A DNA stretch of 64,000 bases from Rhodanobacter sp. C03. Lineage in GTDB: Bacteria; Pseudomonadota; Gammaproteobacteria; Xanthomonadales; Rhodanobacteraceae. The notes beneath the pieces were generated by a model. It did no database searches. It saw nothing but the letters and a program-made list of their open reading frames with translations, and had not been told where the DNA came from. The position numbers and the translations under genes were made by a program. Each line of letters starts with the position of its first letter. Positions within the stretch are counted from its first letter, which is position 1. Where the stretch lies: assembly GCF_002001175.1 (NCBI RefSeq), contig NZ_MUNT01000005.1:1-64000 (forward strand), written 5' to 3'. Positions 25,730-34,138 of this stretch are shown piece by piece.

Positions 25730-27289
25730 ATGGCCAAGAAGACGAATGAGCACACTCCCAAGCTGCTGTTGCGCCAGGCGACGCCTGCCGACGTACCGGC
25801 CTTGGTGGCACTCACCGGGCGAATTTACACCCTGGAATGGGGCCATTCGGCGGAGATGCTGCGTTCCCAGCAGACGCACTTCCCCGAAGGCCAGTTCGTG
25901 GTGGAGTACGAAGGCACACTCGTCGGCTACTGCGCCACGTTCCGCATCGACGAGGCCACCGCACTGGCTCCGCACACATGGATGCAGATCACCGGCGGCG
26001 GCATGGGCTCGCGCCACAAGCCTGACGGCGACTGGCTGTACGGCATGGAAGTGGTGGTGCATCCGGATTACCGCGGCATGCGCATCGGCCAGCGGCTGTA
26101 CCAAGCACGCAAGCGCCTGTGCATCGACCTCAAGCTGCGCGGCATCGTGTTCGGTGGACGCATCCCGGGCCTGGCCAAGAACATGCAGCGCTACGGCAGC
26201 GCCGAGGCGTACGTGCAGGCCGTGGTGGAAGGCAAGCGGCGCGATCTCACCCTGAGCTTCCAGCTCAACAACGATTTCGAGACGATTGGGCTGCTGCGCG
26301 CCTATGTGCCGTCCGACTACGATTCGCTCGGTTATGCGGTGCACCTGGTATGGCGCAATCCGCGCCTGCTTGATCATCCGGACATGCCGTCGATCCCATC
26401 GACCCAGCGCCTGCCCGACTCGGTGCGGGTGGCTTCGGTGCAGTACCAGCAGCGCCGCATCAAGTCGTTCGAGGAATTCGCCACCCAGGTCGAATACTTC
26501 ACCGACATCGCCGCCGACTACAACGCCGATTTCGTTACCTTCCCCGAACTGATCACGCTGCAACTGCTGTCGATCGAGAACGAGGAGCTCTCGCCATTCG
26601 ACACGATCCGCAAGCTGAGCCAGTACACGCCACAGGTAAAGGAACTCTTCAGCCATCTGGCGGTGCACTACAACATCAATATCGTCGCCGGCTCGCATCC
26701 GACCGAACAGCCGAACGGCGACATCCACAACGTCTGCTATGTGTGCCTGCGCGACGGTTCGATCCACGAGCGCGAGAAGCTGCATCCCACGCCAAGCGAG
26801 CGCAACGTGTGGAACATCACCGGCGGCGACAGCGCGGCGACGGTGCTTACCGACTGCGGGCCGATCGGCGTGATGATCTGCTACGACTCCGAGTTCCCGG
26901 AAGTCGCCCGCCATCTTACCGACCAGGGCGCGCTGATCCTGTTCGTGCCGTTCTGCACCGACGTGCGCGAGGGTTACTTGCGCGTGCGCTACTGCTCGCA
27001 GGCACGGGCGATCGAGAACCAGTGCTACGTGGTGCTGTCCGGCAACGTTGGCAACCTGCCCGGCGTCAACAACTTCGACATCCAGTACGGCCAGAGCTGC
27101 ATCCTCACCCCCAGCGACTTCCCGTTCGCGCGCGACGGCATCGCTGCCGATTCCACGCCAAACATCGAGACCGTGCTGTTTGCCGACCTGCGGCTGGAAA
27201 GCCTGGCCCGCGCGCGCAACGCCGGCGCGGTGCAGAACCTCAAGGATCGCCGCTTCGACCTGTACGAGACGCGCTGGCGGCCACGTTGA
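25730..27289 (+). CDS. Bifunctional GNAT acetyltransferase/nitrilase-family amidohydrolase
   Basis: A 519-residue two-domain protein. Residues about 10-210 are a GNAT fold (LLLRQATPADVPALVALTGRIY; acetyl-CoA loop region VVVHPDYRGMRIGQRLYQ). Residues about 230-519 are a carbon-nitrogen hydrolase with the triad Glu-273 (FPELITL), Lys-350 (REKLHPT) and Cys-384 (VMICYDSEFPE). Such fusions are annotated in many bacteria but their substrates are not established. The arrangement suggests that an amine or amide substrate is hydrolysed and the product acetylated, or the reverse; this is inference. ATG at 25730 is preferred to 25715 because CATAAT lies six bases ahead and suggests a leaderless mRNA. 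A REP repeat follows the gene. Confidence 0.93.
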   Translation: MAKKTNEHTPKLLLRQATPADVPALVALTGRIYTLEWGHSAEMLRSQQTHFPEGQFVVEYEGTLVGYCATFRIDEATALAPHTWMQITGGGMGSRHKPDGDWLYGMEVVVHPDYRGMRIGQRLYQARKRLCIDLKLRGIVFGGRIPGLAKNMQRYGSAEAYVQAVVEGKRRDLTLSFQLNNDFETIGLLRAYVPSDYDSLGYAVHLVWRNPRLLDHPDMPSIPSTQRLPDSVRVASVQYQQRRIKSFEEFATQVEYFTDIAADYNADFVTFPELITLQLLSIENEELSPFDTIRKLSQYTPQVKELFSHLAVHYNINIVAGSHPTEQPNGDIHNVCYVCLRDGSIHEREKLHPTPSERNVWNITGGDSAATVLTDCGPIGVMICYDSEFPEVARHLTDQGALILFVPFCTDVREGYLRVRYCSQARAIENQCYVVLSGNVGNLPGVNNFDIQYGQSCILTPSDFPFARDGIAADSTPNIETVLFADLRLESLARARNAGAVQNLKDRRFDLYETRWRPR

Positions 27290-27308
27290 GCCAGCGGAGA
27301 GCAGCTTC

Positions 27309-27382
27309 TGTGGGAGCGACTTCAGTCGCAATGCTCTCGGTTGAAAATGTACAGAAGCATCGCGACTGAAGTCGCTCCCACA
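27309..27382. repeat. REP-type inverted repeat
   Basis: Arms 27309-27335 and 27356-27382 are reverse complements at 26 of 27 positions (outer 21 bp perfect, beginning TGTGGGAGCGACTTCAGTCGC). Each arm contains a small internal palindrome GCGAC-TTCA-GTCGC. It lies between the GNAT-nitrilase gene and the ClC gene. The same family occurs inside ccmH at 60901. Confidence 0.9.
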
Positions 27383-27399
27383 ACTCTGTCGGTGACGTC

Positions 27400-27408
27400 T
27401 GCGATAAT
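27400..27408 (+). promoter_or_regulatory. Extended -10 promoter of the ClC gene
   Basis: TG-C-GATAAT forms an extended -10 element ending 6 bp before the ATG at 27415, again without a ribosome binding site. A leaderless transcript is likely. The element begins 17 bp after the REP repeat, so the REP may fall in the -35 region. Confidence 0.45.
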
Positions 27409-27414
27409 CGCACC

Positions 27415-28893
27415 ATGTCCGAGCCACCCGAACCGGTATCGAAGTCGTCGAACCCGCGCCTGCAGGCCTTGCTCGGCCACGAATTCTTTGCGCCACACCA
27501 GTGGAAACGTCGCCTCGTCCTGTGGTCCGGCGCAATATTGGTAGCACTGGCAGCCATCCTGTTCGCCAAGGCCAGCACCTGGGCGTATCAGCTGTTCCAG
27601 CACATCCTCAGCTATGGCGTGTGGATTCCGCTGATCCTGACCCCGGTCGTGTTCGGATTGCTTGCCTGGGTCACCGAGGGTCGCTTGCGCGCCACCCGCG
27701 GCAGCGGTATTCCGCAGGTGATCGGCACCCTGCATATCGAGGACGAGGGCTTTCGCGAGCGCATGCTGTCGCTGCCGATTGCCGCCGGCAAGATGGCACT
27801 GACCCTGATTGCGCTGGCCGTAGGTGCCTCGATCGGACGCGAGGGGCCGACCGTGCATGTCGGCGCCGGGCTGTTCCACTGGCTGGGGCGCCGCTTCGGC
27901 TTCACCGATCCCAAGGCCGCCTCGCGCTTCATCCTCGCTGGTGGTGCCTGTGGCATCGCTGCCGCCTTCAATACCCCACTGGCCGGCGTGGTGTTCGCGA
28001 TCGAGGAACTCGCCGGCACCTTCGAGCATCGCTTCAGTGGCCTGCTGCTGACCGCCGTGATCATCGGCGGCGTGGTGTCACTCGGCATCATGGGCAACTA
28101 TTCCTATTTCGGCAGAGTGCAGGCCGATCTGCCGTTGGGTCATGCCTGGCTGGCGGTGCTGCTCACCGGTGTCATCTGCGGCCTGCTGGGTGGATTGTTT
28201 GCGCGACTGATCCTGCTCAGCCGGCACGGACCACTGGCTTACATCGGCCGGCTGCGTTCGCAAGCACCGGTGCTGTTCGCCACCGGCTGCGGACTCGCGT
28301 TGGCGCTGATCGGGCTGTACTCGCACAACACGGTCTACGGCACCGGTTACGACCAGGCGCGGGCGTTCGTGCAGGAAGCGGCACTCACTCCGGGCCAGGG
28401 TTTCGGCATCGCCAAACTGCTGGCCAATGTGGTGTCGTACTGGGCCGGCATTCCCGGCGGCATCTTCTCGCCCGCGCTGGCCGTCGGTGCCGGCCTCGGC
28501 CACAACATCGCCTACTTCCTGCCGAACGTACCGGCCGCATCGGTGGTGCTGCTGGGGATGAGCGCCTATCTGGCCGGTGTCACCGGTGCGCCGCTGACCT
28601 CGGCGGTGATCGCGATGGAGCTGACCGACAATCAGGACATGGTGATCCCGATCATGGCCGCCTGCCTGCTCGCCCGCGCGGCGGCGTCGCTTTTCTGCCC
28701 CACGCCGGTGTACAAGGATTTCGCCGAGCGCATGGTGCAGGACTTCGAGCGGCAACAGGCCGCGCATGCCGAAAGCACCGAACAGGCCAGACTGGAAGCT
28801 GAGGCATTGCAGCACGTCGGCCATACCAGCGCCTTCGACGAACCGGCCGCTCCGCAGGATGACCTGGACGATGAGTCATCCAGCCAGCCATGA
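27415..28893 (+). CDS. ClC-family chloride channel/transporter
   Basis: 492 residues. The anion-selectivity motifs are intact: GSGIP (96-100), GREGP (141-145, with gating Glu-143) and [18 protein letters not shown]. The proton-path Glu equivalent to E. coli Glu-203 is present in [14 protein letters not shown], so it may be a chloride/proton antiporter. No CBS domains; a short charged tail follows the membrane part. It lies in the inner membrane as a homodimer and may aid acid resistance or charge compensation. The hutI start follows the stop by 25 bp, an unusual partner that may simply share the transcript. Confidence 0.95.
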   Translation: MSEPPEPVSKSSNPRLQALLGHEFFAPHQWKRRLVLWSGAILVALAAILFAKASTWAYQLFQHILSYGVWIPLILTPVVFGLLAWVTEGRLRATRGSGIPQVIGTLHIEDEGFRERMLSLPIAAGKMALTLIALAVGASIGREGPTVHVGAGLFHWLGRRFGFTDPKAASRFILAGGACGIAAAFNTPLAGVVFAIEELAGTFEHRFSGLLLTAVIIGGVVSLGIMGNYSYFGRVQADLPLGHAWLAVLLTGVICGLLGGLFARLILLSRHGPLAYIGRLRSQAPVLFATGCGLALALIGLYSHNTVYGTGYDQARAFVQEAALTPGQGFGIAKLLANVVSYWAGIPGGIFSPALAVGAGLGHNIAYFLPNVPAASVVLLGMSAYLAGVTGAPLTSAVIAMELTDNQDMVIPIMAACLLARAAASLFCPTPVYKDFAERMVQDFERQQAAHAESTEQARLEAEALQHVGHTSAFDEPAAPQDDLDDESSSQP

Positions 28894-28918
28894 ACGCAGC
28901 CACGGAGTCACCGAAAAC

Positions 28919-30148
28919 ATGAGCGAACCACGCTGGGATCGGTTGCTGTTGAATGCCACCTTGGCCACCTTCGATGGCGACGCACCCTATGGCTTGATCG
29001 AACAGGGTGCCATCGCGCTGCATCACGGTCGCATCGCGTGGCTCGACCACATGGATGCGCTGCCGGCAGCCCCACACACGCTGGCCCTGTCGGTGGAGTC
29101 GCTCGACGGCGCGCTGGTCACACCGGGGCTGATCGACTGCCATACCCATCTGGTGTTCGGCGGTGATCGGGCACGGGAATTCGACCTGCGCCTGAACGGC
29201 GCCAGCTACGAGGAGATTGCCCGCGCCGGCGGCGGCATCGTCTCCACCGTCAACGCCACCCGCGCTGCCCGCGAGGAGCCGCTGTTCGCGCAGTCGCTGC
29301 CACGCGCACAGGCGTTGCTGGCCGATGGCGTGACCACGCTGGAAATCAAATCCGGCTATGGCCTGGATCTGGACAGCGAACGGCGCATGCTGCGCGTGGC
29401 ACGACGCATCGGCCGCGAACTGGGCATCAGCGTGCGCACCAGCTTCCTTGGCCTGCATGCGTTGCCGCCGGAGTACAAGGATCGGCGCGACGACTATGTG
29501 ACCCTGGTCAGTGATGAGCTGCTGCCGACGCTTGCCGCCGAAGGCCTGGTCGACGCGGTCGATGCGTTCTGCGAAAACATCGGCTTCAGCCGCGAGGAAA
29601 CCCGCCGCGTGTTCGAACGTGCGCGGCAGCTCGGCCTGCCGGTGAAGCTGCATGCCGAACAGCTGTCCGACCTGGACGGTGCCGCGCTGGTCGCCGAGTT
29701 CGGCGGACTGTCGGCCGATCATCTGGAACACCTGAGCGAATCCGGCATCGCGGCGATGGCGCACGCCGGCACCGTCGCCGTGCTGTTGCCCGGCGCGTTC
29801 TACGCACTGCGCGAAACGAAGCTGCCGCCGATCGCGCTGTTGCGCGAACACCATGTGCCGATCGCGATCGCCACCGACTGCAATCCCGGCACCTCGCCGC
29901 TGCTGTCGCTGCGGCTGGCTGCCGGCATGGCCTGCACGCTGTTCCGGCTGACGCCGGAGGAAGCGTTGCGTGGCGTCACCGTCAACGCAGCACGCGCGCT
30001 CGGCCTGCACGATCGCGGCACGCTGGCGGTCGGCCAGCGTGCGGACCTGGTGGTCTGGCAGGCGAAGCGCCCCGCCGAGTTGTGCTACTGGATAGGCGGA
30101 TCGATGGTGCGCGAGGTCTATGTGGGCGGCGAGTCAGTGACGATCTGA
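28919..30148 (+). CDS. hutI: Imidazolonepropionase
   Basis: Hydrolyses 4-imidazolone-5-propionate to N-formimino-L-glutamate, step 3 of histidine degradation. At 409 residues it has the family length. It shows the amidohydrolase metal ligands His-75-x-His-77 ([12 protein letters not shown]), LHAEQL, ADHLEHL and [10 protein letters not shown], and the substrate-binding [11 protein letters not shown]. The start ATG at 28919 is chosen because [13 protein letters not shown] begins the conserved domain; a longer reading to 28766 lies over the ClC gene and is rejected. It is separated from hutU and hutF. The 3' end overlaps the convergent lpxK gene by 15 bp. Confidence 0.96.
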   Translation: MSEPRWDRLLLNATLATFDGDAPYGLIEQGAIALHHGRIAWLDHMDALPAAPHTLALSVESLDGALVTPGLIDCHTHLVFGGDRAREFDLRLNGASYEEIARAGGGIVSTVNATRAAREEPLFAQSLPRAQALLADGVTTLEIKSGYGLDLDSERRMLRVARRIGRELGISVRTSFLGLHALPPEYKDRRDDYVTLVSDELLPTLAAEGLVDAVDAFCENIGFSREETRRVFERARQLGLPVKLHAEQLSDLDGAALVAEFGGLSADHLEHLSESGIAAMAHAGTVAVLLPGAFYALRETKLPPIALLREHHVPIAIATDCNPGTSPLLSLRLAAGMACTLFRLTPEEALRGVTVNAARALGLHDRGTLAVGQRADLVVWQAKRPAELCYWIGGSMVREVYVGGESVTI

Positions 30149-31117
30149 CGCGTCGATGCGTTGGATCAGTGCATCGACAAAGGCCACCGGCAATTCGGCC
30201 TGTACCGGCACCCGCCACCAGTGCGGCTGGGCGAACTGCCGGCATTTCACCGCGTCCTTGTCTGTCATCAGCACCGGCAGGTCCTCCGCAAAAGCCAGAT
30301 CGGCGGCGGCGAACCGATGATGATCGGCAAACACATGCTCGATGACTTCGACACTCACCGCACGCAGGCTGTCGAAGAAACGCCGTGGGTTGCCGATCGC
30401 CGCCACTGCATGCACGCACTGACCGCTGAAACTGGCCAGCGATTGCCGCCGGCCGTCATCCAGCGCCACCGCGTCGCCACCAAGCAGTTGCATCGGGTAT
30501 TCACCGGTTTCGGCGACACCACCATTGCAGACGCGCAGATCCACGCGCCGCAACCGGCTCAGCGGCTCGCGCAGCGGTCCCGCCGGCAACAGCCGCCGGT
30601 TGCCAAAACGGCGCATGCCGTCGATCACGCAGATCTCCACGTCGCGCGCCAGACGGTAATGCTGCAAGCCATCGTCGGCGAGCAGCACATTGCAGCCAGC
30701 GTCGAGCAGCAACCGGGCCGCTGCCGGGCGATCCCGACCCACCGCCACCGGTACGCCGCTGGCATGGATCAGGCAGGGTTCGTCACCGACGCGCGCCGGA
30801 TCCGGTGCGTCGTCCAGCAAGATCGGCTCGCGCTGGCTGCCGCCATAACCGCGACTGACCACGCCAGGACGGTAACCACGGGCGCGCAAGGCTGCGACTA
30901 CCGCGATGGTCAACGGCGTCTTGCCGGTACCGCCTACGCTGAGGTTGCCGATCACCACGACAGGAACCGGCAGACGCACACTGCGCAGCACGCCGGATCG
31001 ATACAGCCAGCCACGCAGGCGAATCACGCCGCCATAGAGCACCATCAACGGCCAGGTCCACCACGGAGTGCGGCCACCGCCGTACCAGGCTGATTCGAGC
31101 GTATCGATCAGCGCCAT
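30134..31117 (-). CDS. lpxK: Tetraacyldisaccharide 4'-kinase
   Basis: Phosphorylates the 4' position of the lipid A disaccharide at the inner membrane. 327 residues, with an N-terminal membrane-associated segment ([20 protein letters not shown]), the P-loop [19 protein letters not shown] and [15 protein letters not shown] as family signatures. It is the last gene of the minus-strand cluster exbB-exbD-msbA-lpxK, 9 bp after msbA. In many relatives kdsB follows; here the convergent hutI gene follows instead. Confidence 0.96.
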   Translation of the reverse strand: MALIDTLESAWYGGGRTPWWTWPLMVLYGGVIRLRGWLYRSGVLRSVRLPVPVVVIGNLSVGGTGKTPLTIAVVAALRARGYRPGVVSRGYGGSQREPILLDDAPDPARVGDEPCLIHASGVPVAVGRDRPAAARLLLDAGCNVLLADDGLQHYRLARDVEICVIDGMRRFGNRRLLPAGPLREPLSRLRRVDLRVCNGGVAETGEYPMQLLGGDAVALDDGRRQSLASFSGQCVHAVAAIGNPRRFFDSLRAVSVEVIEHVFADHHRFAAADLAFAEDLPVLMTDKDAVKCRQFAQPHWWRVPVQAELPVAFVDALIQRIDASDRH

Positions 31118-31126
31118 CGGTGCTCC

Positions 31127-32911
31127 TCAGTCGCCAGCCTGTTGATCGGCGTGATCGTGGAACTGCATCCGGTGCAGCGCCGCGTACTGGCCGCCGAGCG
31201 CCAAAAGTTCGGCATGCGTGCCGCGCTCGATGATGCGCCCCTGATCCATCACCGCGATCTGATCGGCACCCTCGACCGTGGACAGGCGATGCGCGATCAC
31301 CAGCGTGGTGCGGTCCTTCATCAAGCGCTGCAGCGCCTGCTGGATCAATCGTTCGGATTCGGTATCGAGCGCACTGGTGGCCTCGTCCAGCACCAGGATC
31401 GGTGCGTTCTTCAGGATCGCGCGGGCGATCGCGATGCGCTGGCGCTGGCCACCGGACAGCATGTTGCCGCTCTGGCCAATCTGGGTATGGATGCCTTGTG
31501 GCAGGCGTGCAATGAACTCCATCGCGTTGGCGGCCTCGGCGGCCGCGATGACGTCCGCTTCGCTGGCACCGGCCAGCTCGCCGTAGGCGATATTGTTCGC
31601 CACGGTATCGTCGAACAGCATCACGCTCTGCCCCACCCAGGCGATCTGCCGGCGCAACGAGGCCAGCGTATAACTCTCGTAATCCTCATCGTCCAGCACG
31701 ATGCGGCCCGTCGTAGGCGCATAGAAACGCGGCAGCAGACTGACCAGGCTGCTCTTGCCGCTGCCCGAGCGTCCCACCAGCGCAGTCACCGTGCCGGGCG
31801 CGCAATGCAGGTCGACGCCACGCAGGGCCTCGAAGTCGTTGCGCGGATACGTCAAGGTGACTGCCGCGAAATGCAGATCGCCGCGCGTGCGTGCCAATTC
31901 GTGGCTGCCGTAATCGACCTCCGGCGGCAAGTCGATCACCTCGAACAGATCCTCGGCAGCGGACAGGCCACGCTGGATATTGCCCTGCACGGAGGTCAGG
32001 CGCTTGAGCGAAGGCATCATCGAGCCCATTGCCGTGAGCACGGCAAAGAACACGCCCGGCGACATCTCGCTCAAGACCTGCGGACGCGTGCCCAGAAACA
32101 CCAGTGCGGCCAGGGCCGTCGCGGCCACAATCTGGATCGTGGAACTGGAGGCCGCATTGGTTGCCGCAATTTTCAGATTGAGCCGGCGGGTGTGCCGGGT
32201 AATCTCGTCGAAACGCCCAGCCTCGTGCACCTGTCCACCGTAGATACGCACCTCGCGATGCGCACCCACCGATTCTTCCACGGTGCCGGTAACCGAACCC
32301 ATGCTGCCCTGGATGCGTCGGCTGATCTGCCGATAGCGCCGACTGACCACCGTGGCAACCACGGCGATCGCAGGCACCATGATCAACAGCGACAGCGTGA
32401 GGTAGGCGCTGTTGTGCAACATGACCATCAACATGAAGATCACGGTGCAGCCATCGGTCACCGCCACTTTCAAGGCATCAGTCGCCGCCGATGCAACCTG
32501 CTCACTCGTATAGGTGATGCGCGAAACCTGTTGACCCGACGGTTCCTTGCCAAAAAAGGCGGCCGGCAGTTTCAAGTAGGCGGCGAAGACATCGTGCTGC
32601 ATCGTCTGCACCACATGGCGACCGATGTACGAGATGCCGTAGTCGCTCGCGAAGGTGCCGCAGGAGCGCACGATGAAGATGCCCATGATCCAGATCGGCA
32701 TCCAGAAAATCAGATAGGCGTCCTTCTTGGTAAAAAGATCGTCGATCATCGGCCTCAGCAAGTTGGTAAAAATCGCCAACCCGCCACCGTCCAGGATCAT
32801 GCCGACCAGCGCAATCAGGCCGATGGCCCAGTATTTTCGCGAGTAGCCGAGCAGGCGCTTGTAGACACGCCAGCTATCGGCATCCCACACCCCGGCTTTC
32901 TGGCTGCTCAC
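31127..32911 (-). CDS. msbA: Lipid A export ATP-binding/permease protein
   Basis: Flips lipid A-core across the inner membrane as a homodimer. 594 residues with a six-helix ABC exporter domain (about 25-310), then an ATPase domain: Walker A GRSGSGKS (380-387), signature LSGGQRQRIAIARAI and Walker B ILVLDEATSALD, with the switch His in VIAHRLSTVE. The ATG overlaps the exbD stop (ATGA). Its position before lpxK matches the usual msbA-lpxK pair. Confidence 0.97.
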   Translation of the reverse strand: MSSQKAGVWDADSWRVYKRLLGYSRKYWAIGLIALVGMILDGGGLAIFTNLLRPMIDDLFTKKDAYLIFWMPIWIMGIFIVRSCGTFASDYGISYIGRHVVQTMQHDVFAAYLKLPAAFFGKEPSGQQVSRITYTSEQVASAATDALKVAVTDGCTVIFMLMVMLHNSAYLTLSLLIMVPAIAVVATVVSRRYRQISRRIQGSMGSVTGTVEESVGAHREVRIYGGQVHEAGRFDEITRHTRRLNLKIAATNAASSSTIQIVAATALAALVFLGTRPQVLSEMSPGVFFAVLTAMGSMMPSLKRLTSVQGNIQRGLSAAEDLFEVIDLPPEVDYGSHELARTRGDLHFAAVTLTYPRNDFEALRGVDLHCAPGTVTALVGRSGSGKSSLVSLLPRFYAPTTGRIVLDDEDYESYTLASLRRQIAWVGQSVMLFDDTVANNIAYGELAGASEADVIAAAEAANAMEFIARLPQGIHTQIGQSGNMLSGGQRQRIAIARAILKNAPILVLDEATSALDTESERLIQQALQRLMKDRTTLVIAHRLSTVEGADQIAVMDQGRIIERGTHAELLALGGQYAALHRMQFHDHADQQAGD

Positions 32912-33339
32912 TGATTCGCGCCTGGCTTGCTCGGCGTGGTGGCGATCGACAGCTTGGTGAAGCCAAGCTGGCCGAGTGCGTCCATCGCGGTCACCACGTA
33001 CTGATGCGGCGTCATCGCGTCGGCGCGGATCGTCACCTGCCGCTCGCGATCGCTGCCGGCATTGCGCGCAATGGTCTGCTTGAGCGGTTCGATCCCTTCG
33101 CCCAGTACCTCGTCGCTGCCCACGTAGTAGCGACCGTCGCGGTCGATCATGATGGTCAGTGCCGGCGCCGTCATGTCGCGATCCTGCGTGCTGGCCTTGG
33201 GCAAGGTCACCTGCAGGCGCGAGTGCTGCACGAAGGTGCTGGTCAGCACGAAGAACATCAGCAGGGTCAGCAGCACGTCGATCAACGGAATCACGTTGAT
33301 CTCGAAATCATCGCCACGGCGGTCGTTGCTGATACGCAT
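32908..33339 (-). CDS. exbD: ExbD/TolR-family protein
   Basis: 143 residues with one transmembrane helix (INVIPLIDVLLTLLMFFVL) carrying Asp-21, the protonatable residue of ExbD/TolR. The periplasmic domain follows (VTIRADAMTPHQYVVTAMDALGQLGF). With the adjacent ExbB it should form a proton-driven stator complex. The partner is probably not TonB here, since no tonB is nearby; a link to lipid A or envelope transport is suggested only by its place before msbA. It is 10 bp from exbB and overlaps msbA by 4 bp. Confidence 0.93.
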   Translation of the reverse strand: MRISNDRRGDDFEINVIPLIDVLLTLLMFFVLTSTFVQHSRLQVTLPKASTQDRDMTAPALTIMIDRDGRYYVGSDEVLGEGIEPLKQTIARNAGSDRERQVTIRADAMTPHQYVVTAMDALGQLGFTKLSIATTPSKPGANQ

Positions 33340-33349
33340 CGGTGCGCGC

Positions 33350-34021
33350 TCAGCCGGCGCTCGGCGCGGCAGGCGCCGATGCTGCTGCCGCGCGGCGCGG
33401 ACGCGCTGGTACTGCGGCGGCCGACAGGGTCAGGTCGTCGAGCAAGGCCGTCGCCTGCTTTTCCATCTCCACGCAATAGCCGGCCACGCGCGAACGGAAA
33501 TAGCGATGCAGCACGTAAGCCGGAATCGCCACGGTCAGGCCCGACGCGGTGCAGATCAGGGCCTCGCCGATGCCGCCGGCCATCTTGGCCGGATCGCCGA
33601 TGCCACCGGCCATCACTTCCATGAACATGCGGATCAGGCCGATCACGGTGCCGAACAGGCCGAGCAGCGGGCCGATCAGCGCGATCGTGCCCAGCGTGTT
33701 GAGGTAACGCTCCATCCGGTGGACCACATGCCGACCGGTGTCCTCGATGCGCTCCTTGATCAGCTCGCGTGAGCGGCTGCGCACGGCCAGCGCCGAGGCT
33801 AGCAACTCGCCCAGCGGCGAACCATTCGCCAGCGTTTCCAGATGGCGCGGGTCAAGCTGACCCGTACGTGCCCACTCGCGCACCTCGTCACCCAGGCCCG
33901 GCGGCAATACCGACTTGCGGCGCAAGGTCCAGCAACGCTCGAGCACGATCGCCAGGGCGACCGCCGAGCAGATCAGGATGGGCACCATCGCCCAGCCGCC
34001 AGCCATCAGAATTTCCAGCAC
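33350..34021 (-). CDS. exbB: ExbB/TolQ/MotA-family proton channel protein
   Basis: 223 residues with three hydrophobic helices (MVPILICSAVALAIVLERCW; LNTLGTIALIGPLLGLFGTVIGLIRMF; ALICTASGLTVAIPAYVLHRYF). The last two hold the family signature. The C-terminal Ala/Pro-rich tail is low complexity. The start is GTG at 34021 (or ATG at 34006). It is the first gene of exbB-exbD-msbA-lpxK, and a TGC-TATCAT promoter element lies about 40 bp upstream. Confidence 0.93.
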   Translation of the reverse strand: MLEILMAGGWAMVPILICSAVALAIVLERCWTLRRKSVLPPGLGDEVREWARTGQLDPRHLETLANGSPLGELLASALAVRSRSRELIKERIEDTGRHVVHRMERYLNTLGTIALIGPLLGLFGTVIGLIRMFMEVMAGGIGDPAKMAGGIGEALICTASGLTVAIPAYVLHRYFRSRVAGYCVEMEKQATALLDDLTLSAAAVPARPRRAAAASAPAAPSAG

Positions 34022-34057
34022 TTTCGACCCCGTCGCACGACCTGTCAGGAAGCGCGC

Positions 34058-34066
34058 ATGATAGCA
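34058..34066 (-). promoter_or_regulatory. Extended -10 promoter before exbB
   Basis: On the minus strand TGC-TATCAT lies 36 bp before the GTG start of exbB, in the 117-bp gap after comEC. It would drive the exbB-exbD-msbA-lpxK unit separately from the upstream genes. No clear -35. Confidence 0.4.
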
Positions 34067-34138
34067 GTCCCGCCCCGCCGTACTGCGGCAGGCGTGGCAT
34101 TCCCGGCCTCACTCGCGCCACTTGTGGCAAACCATAAG

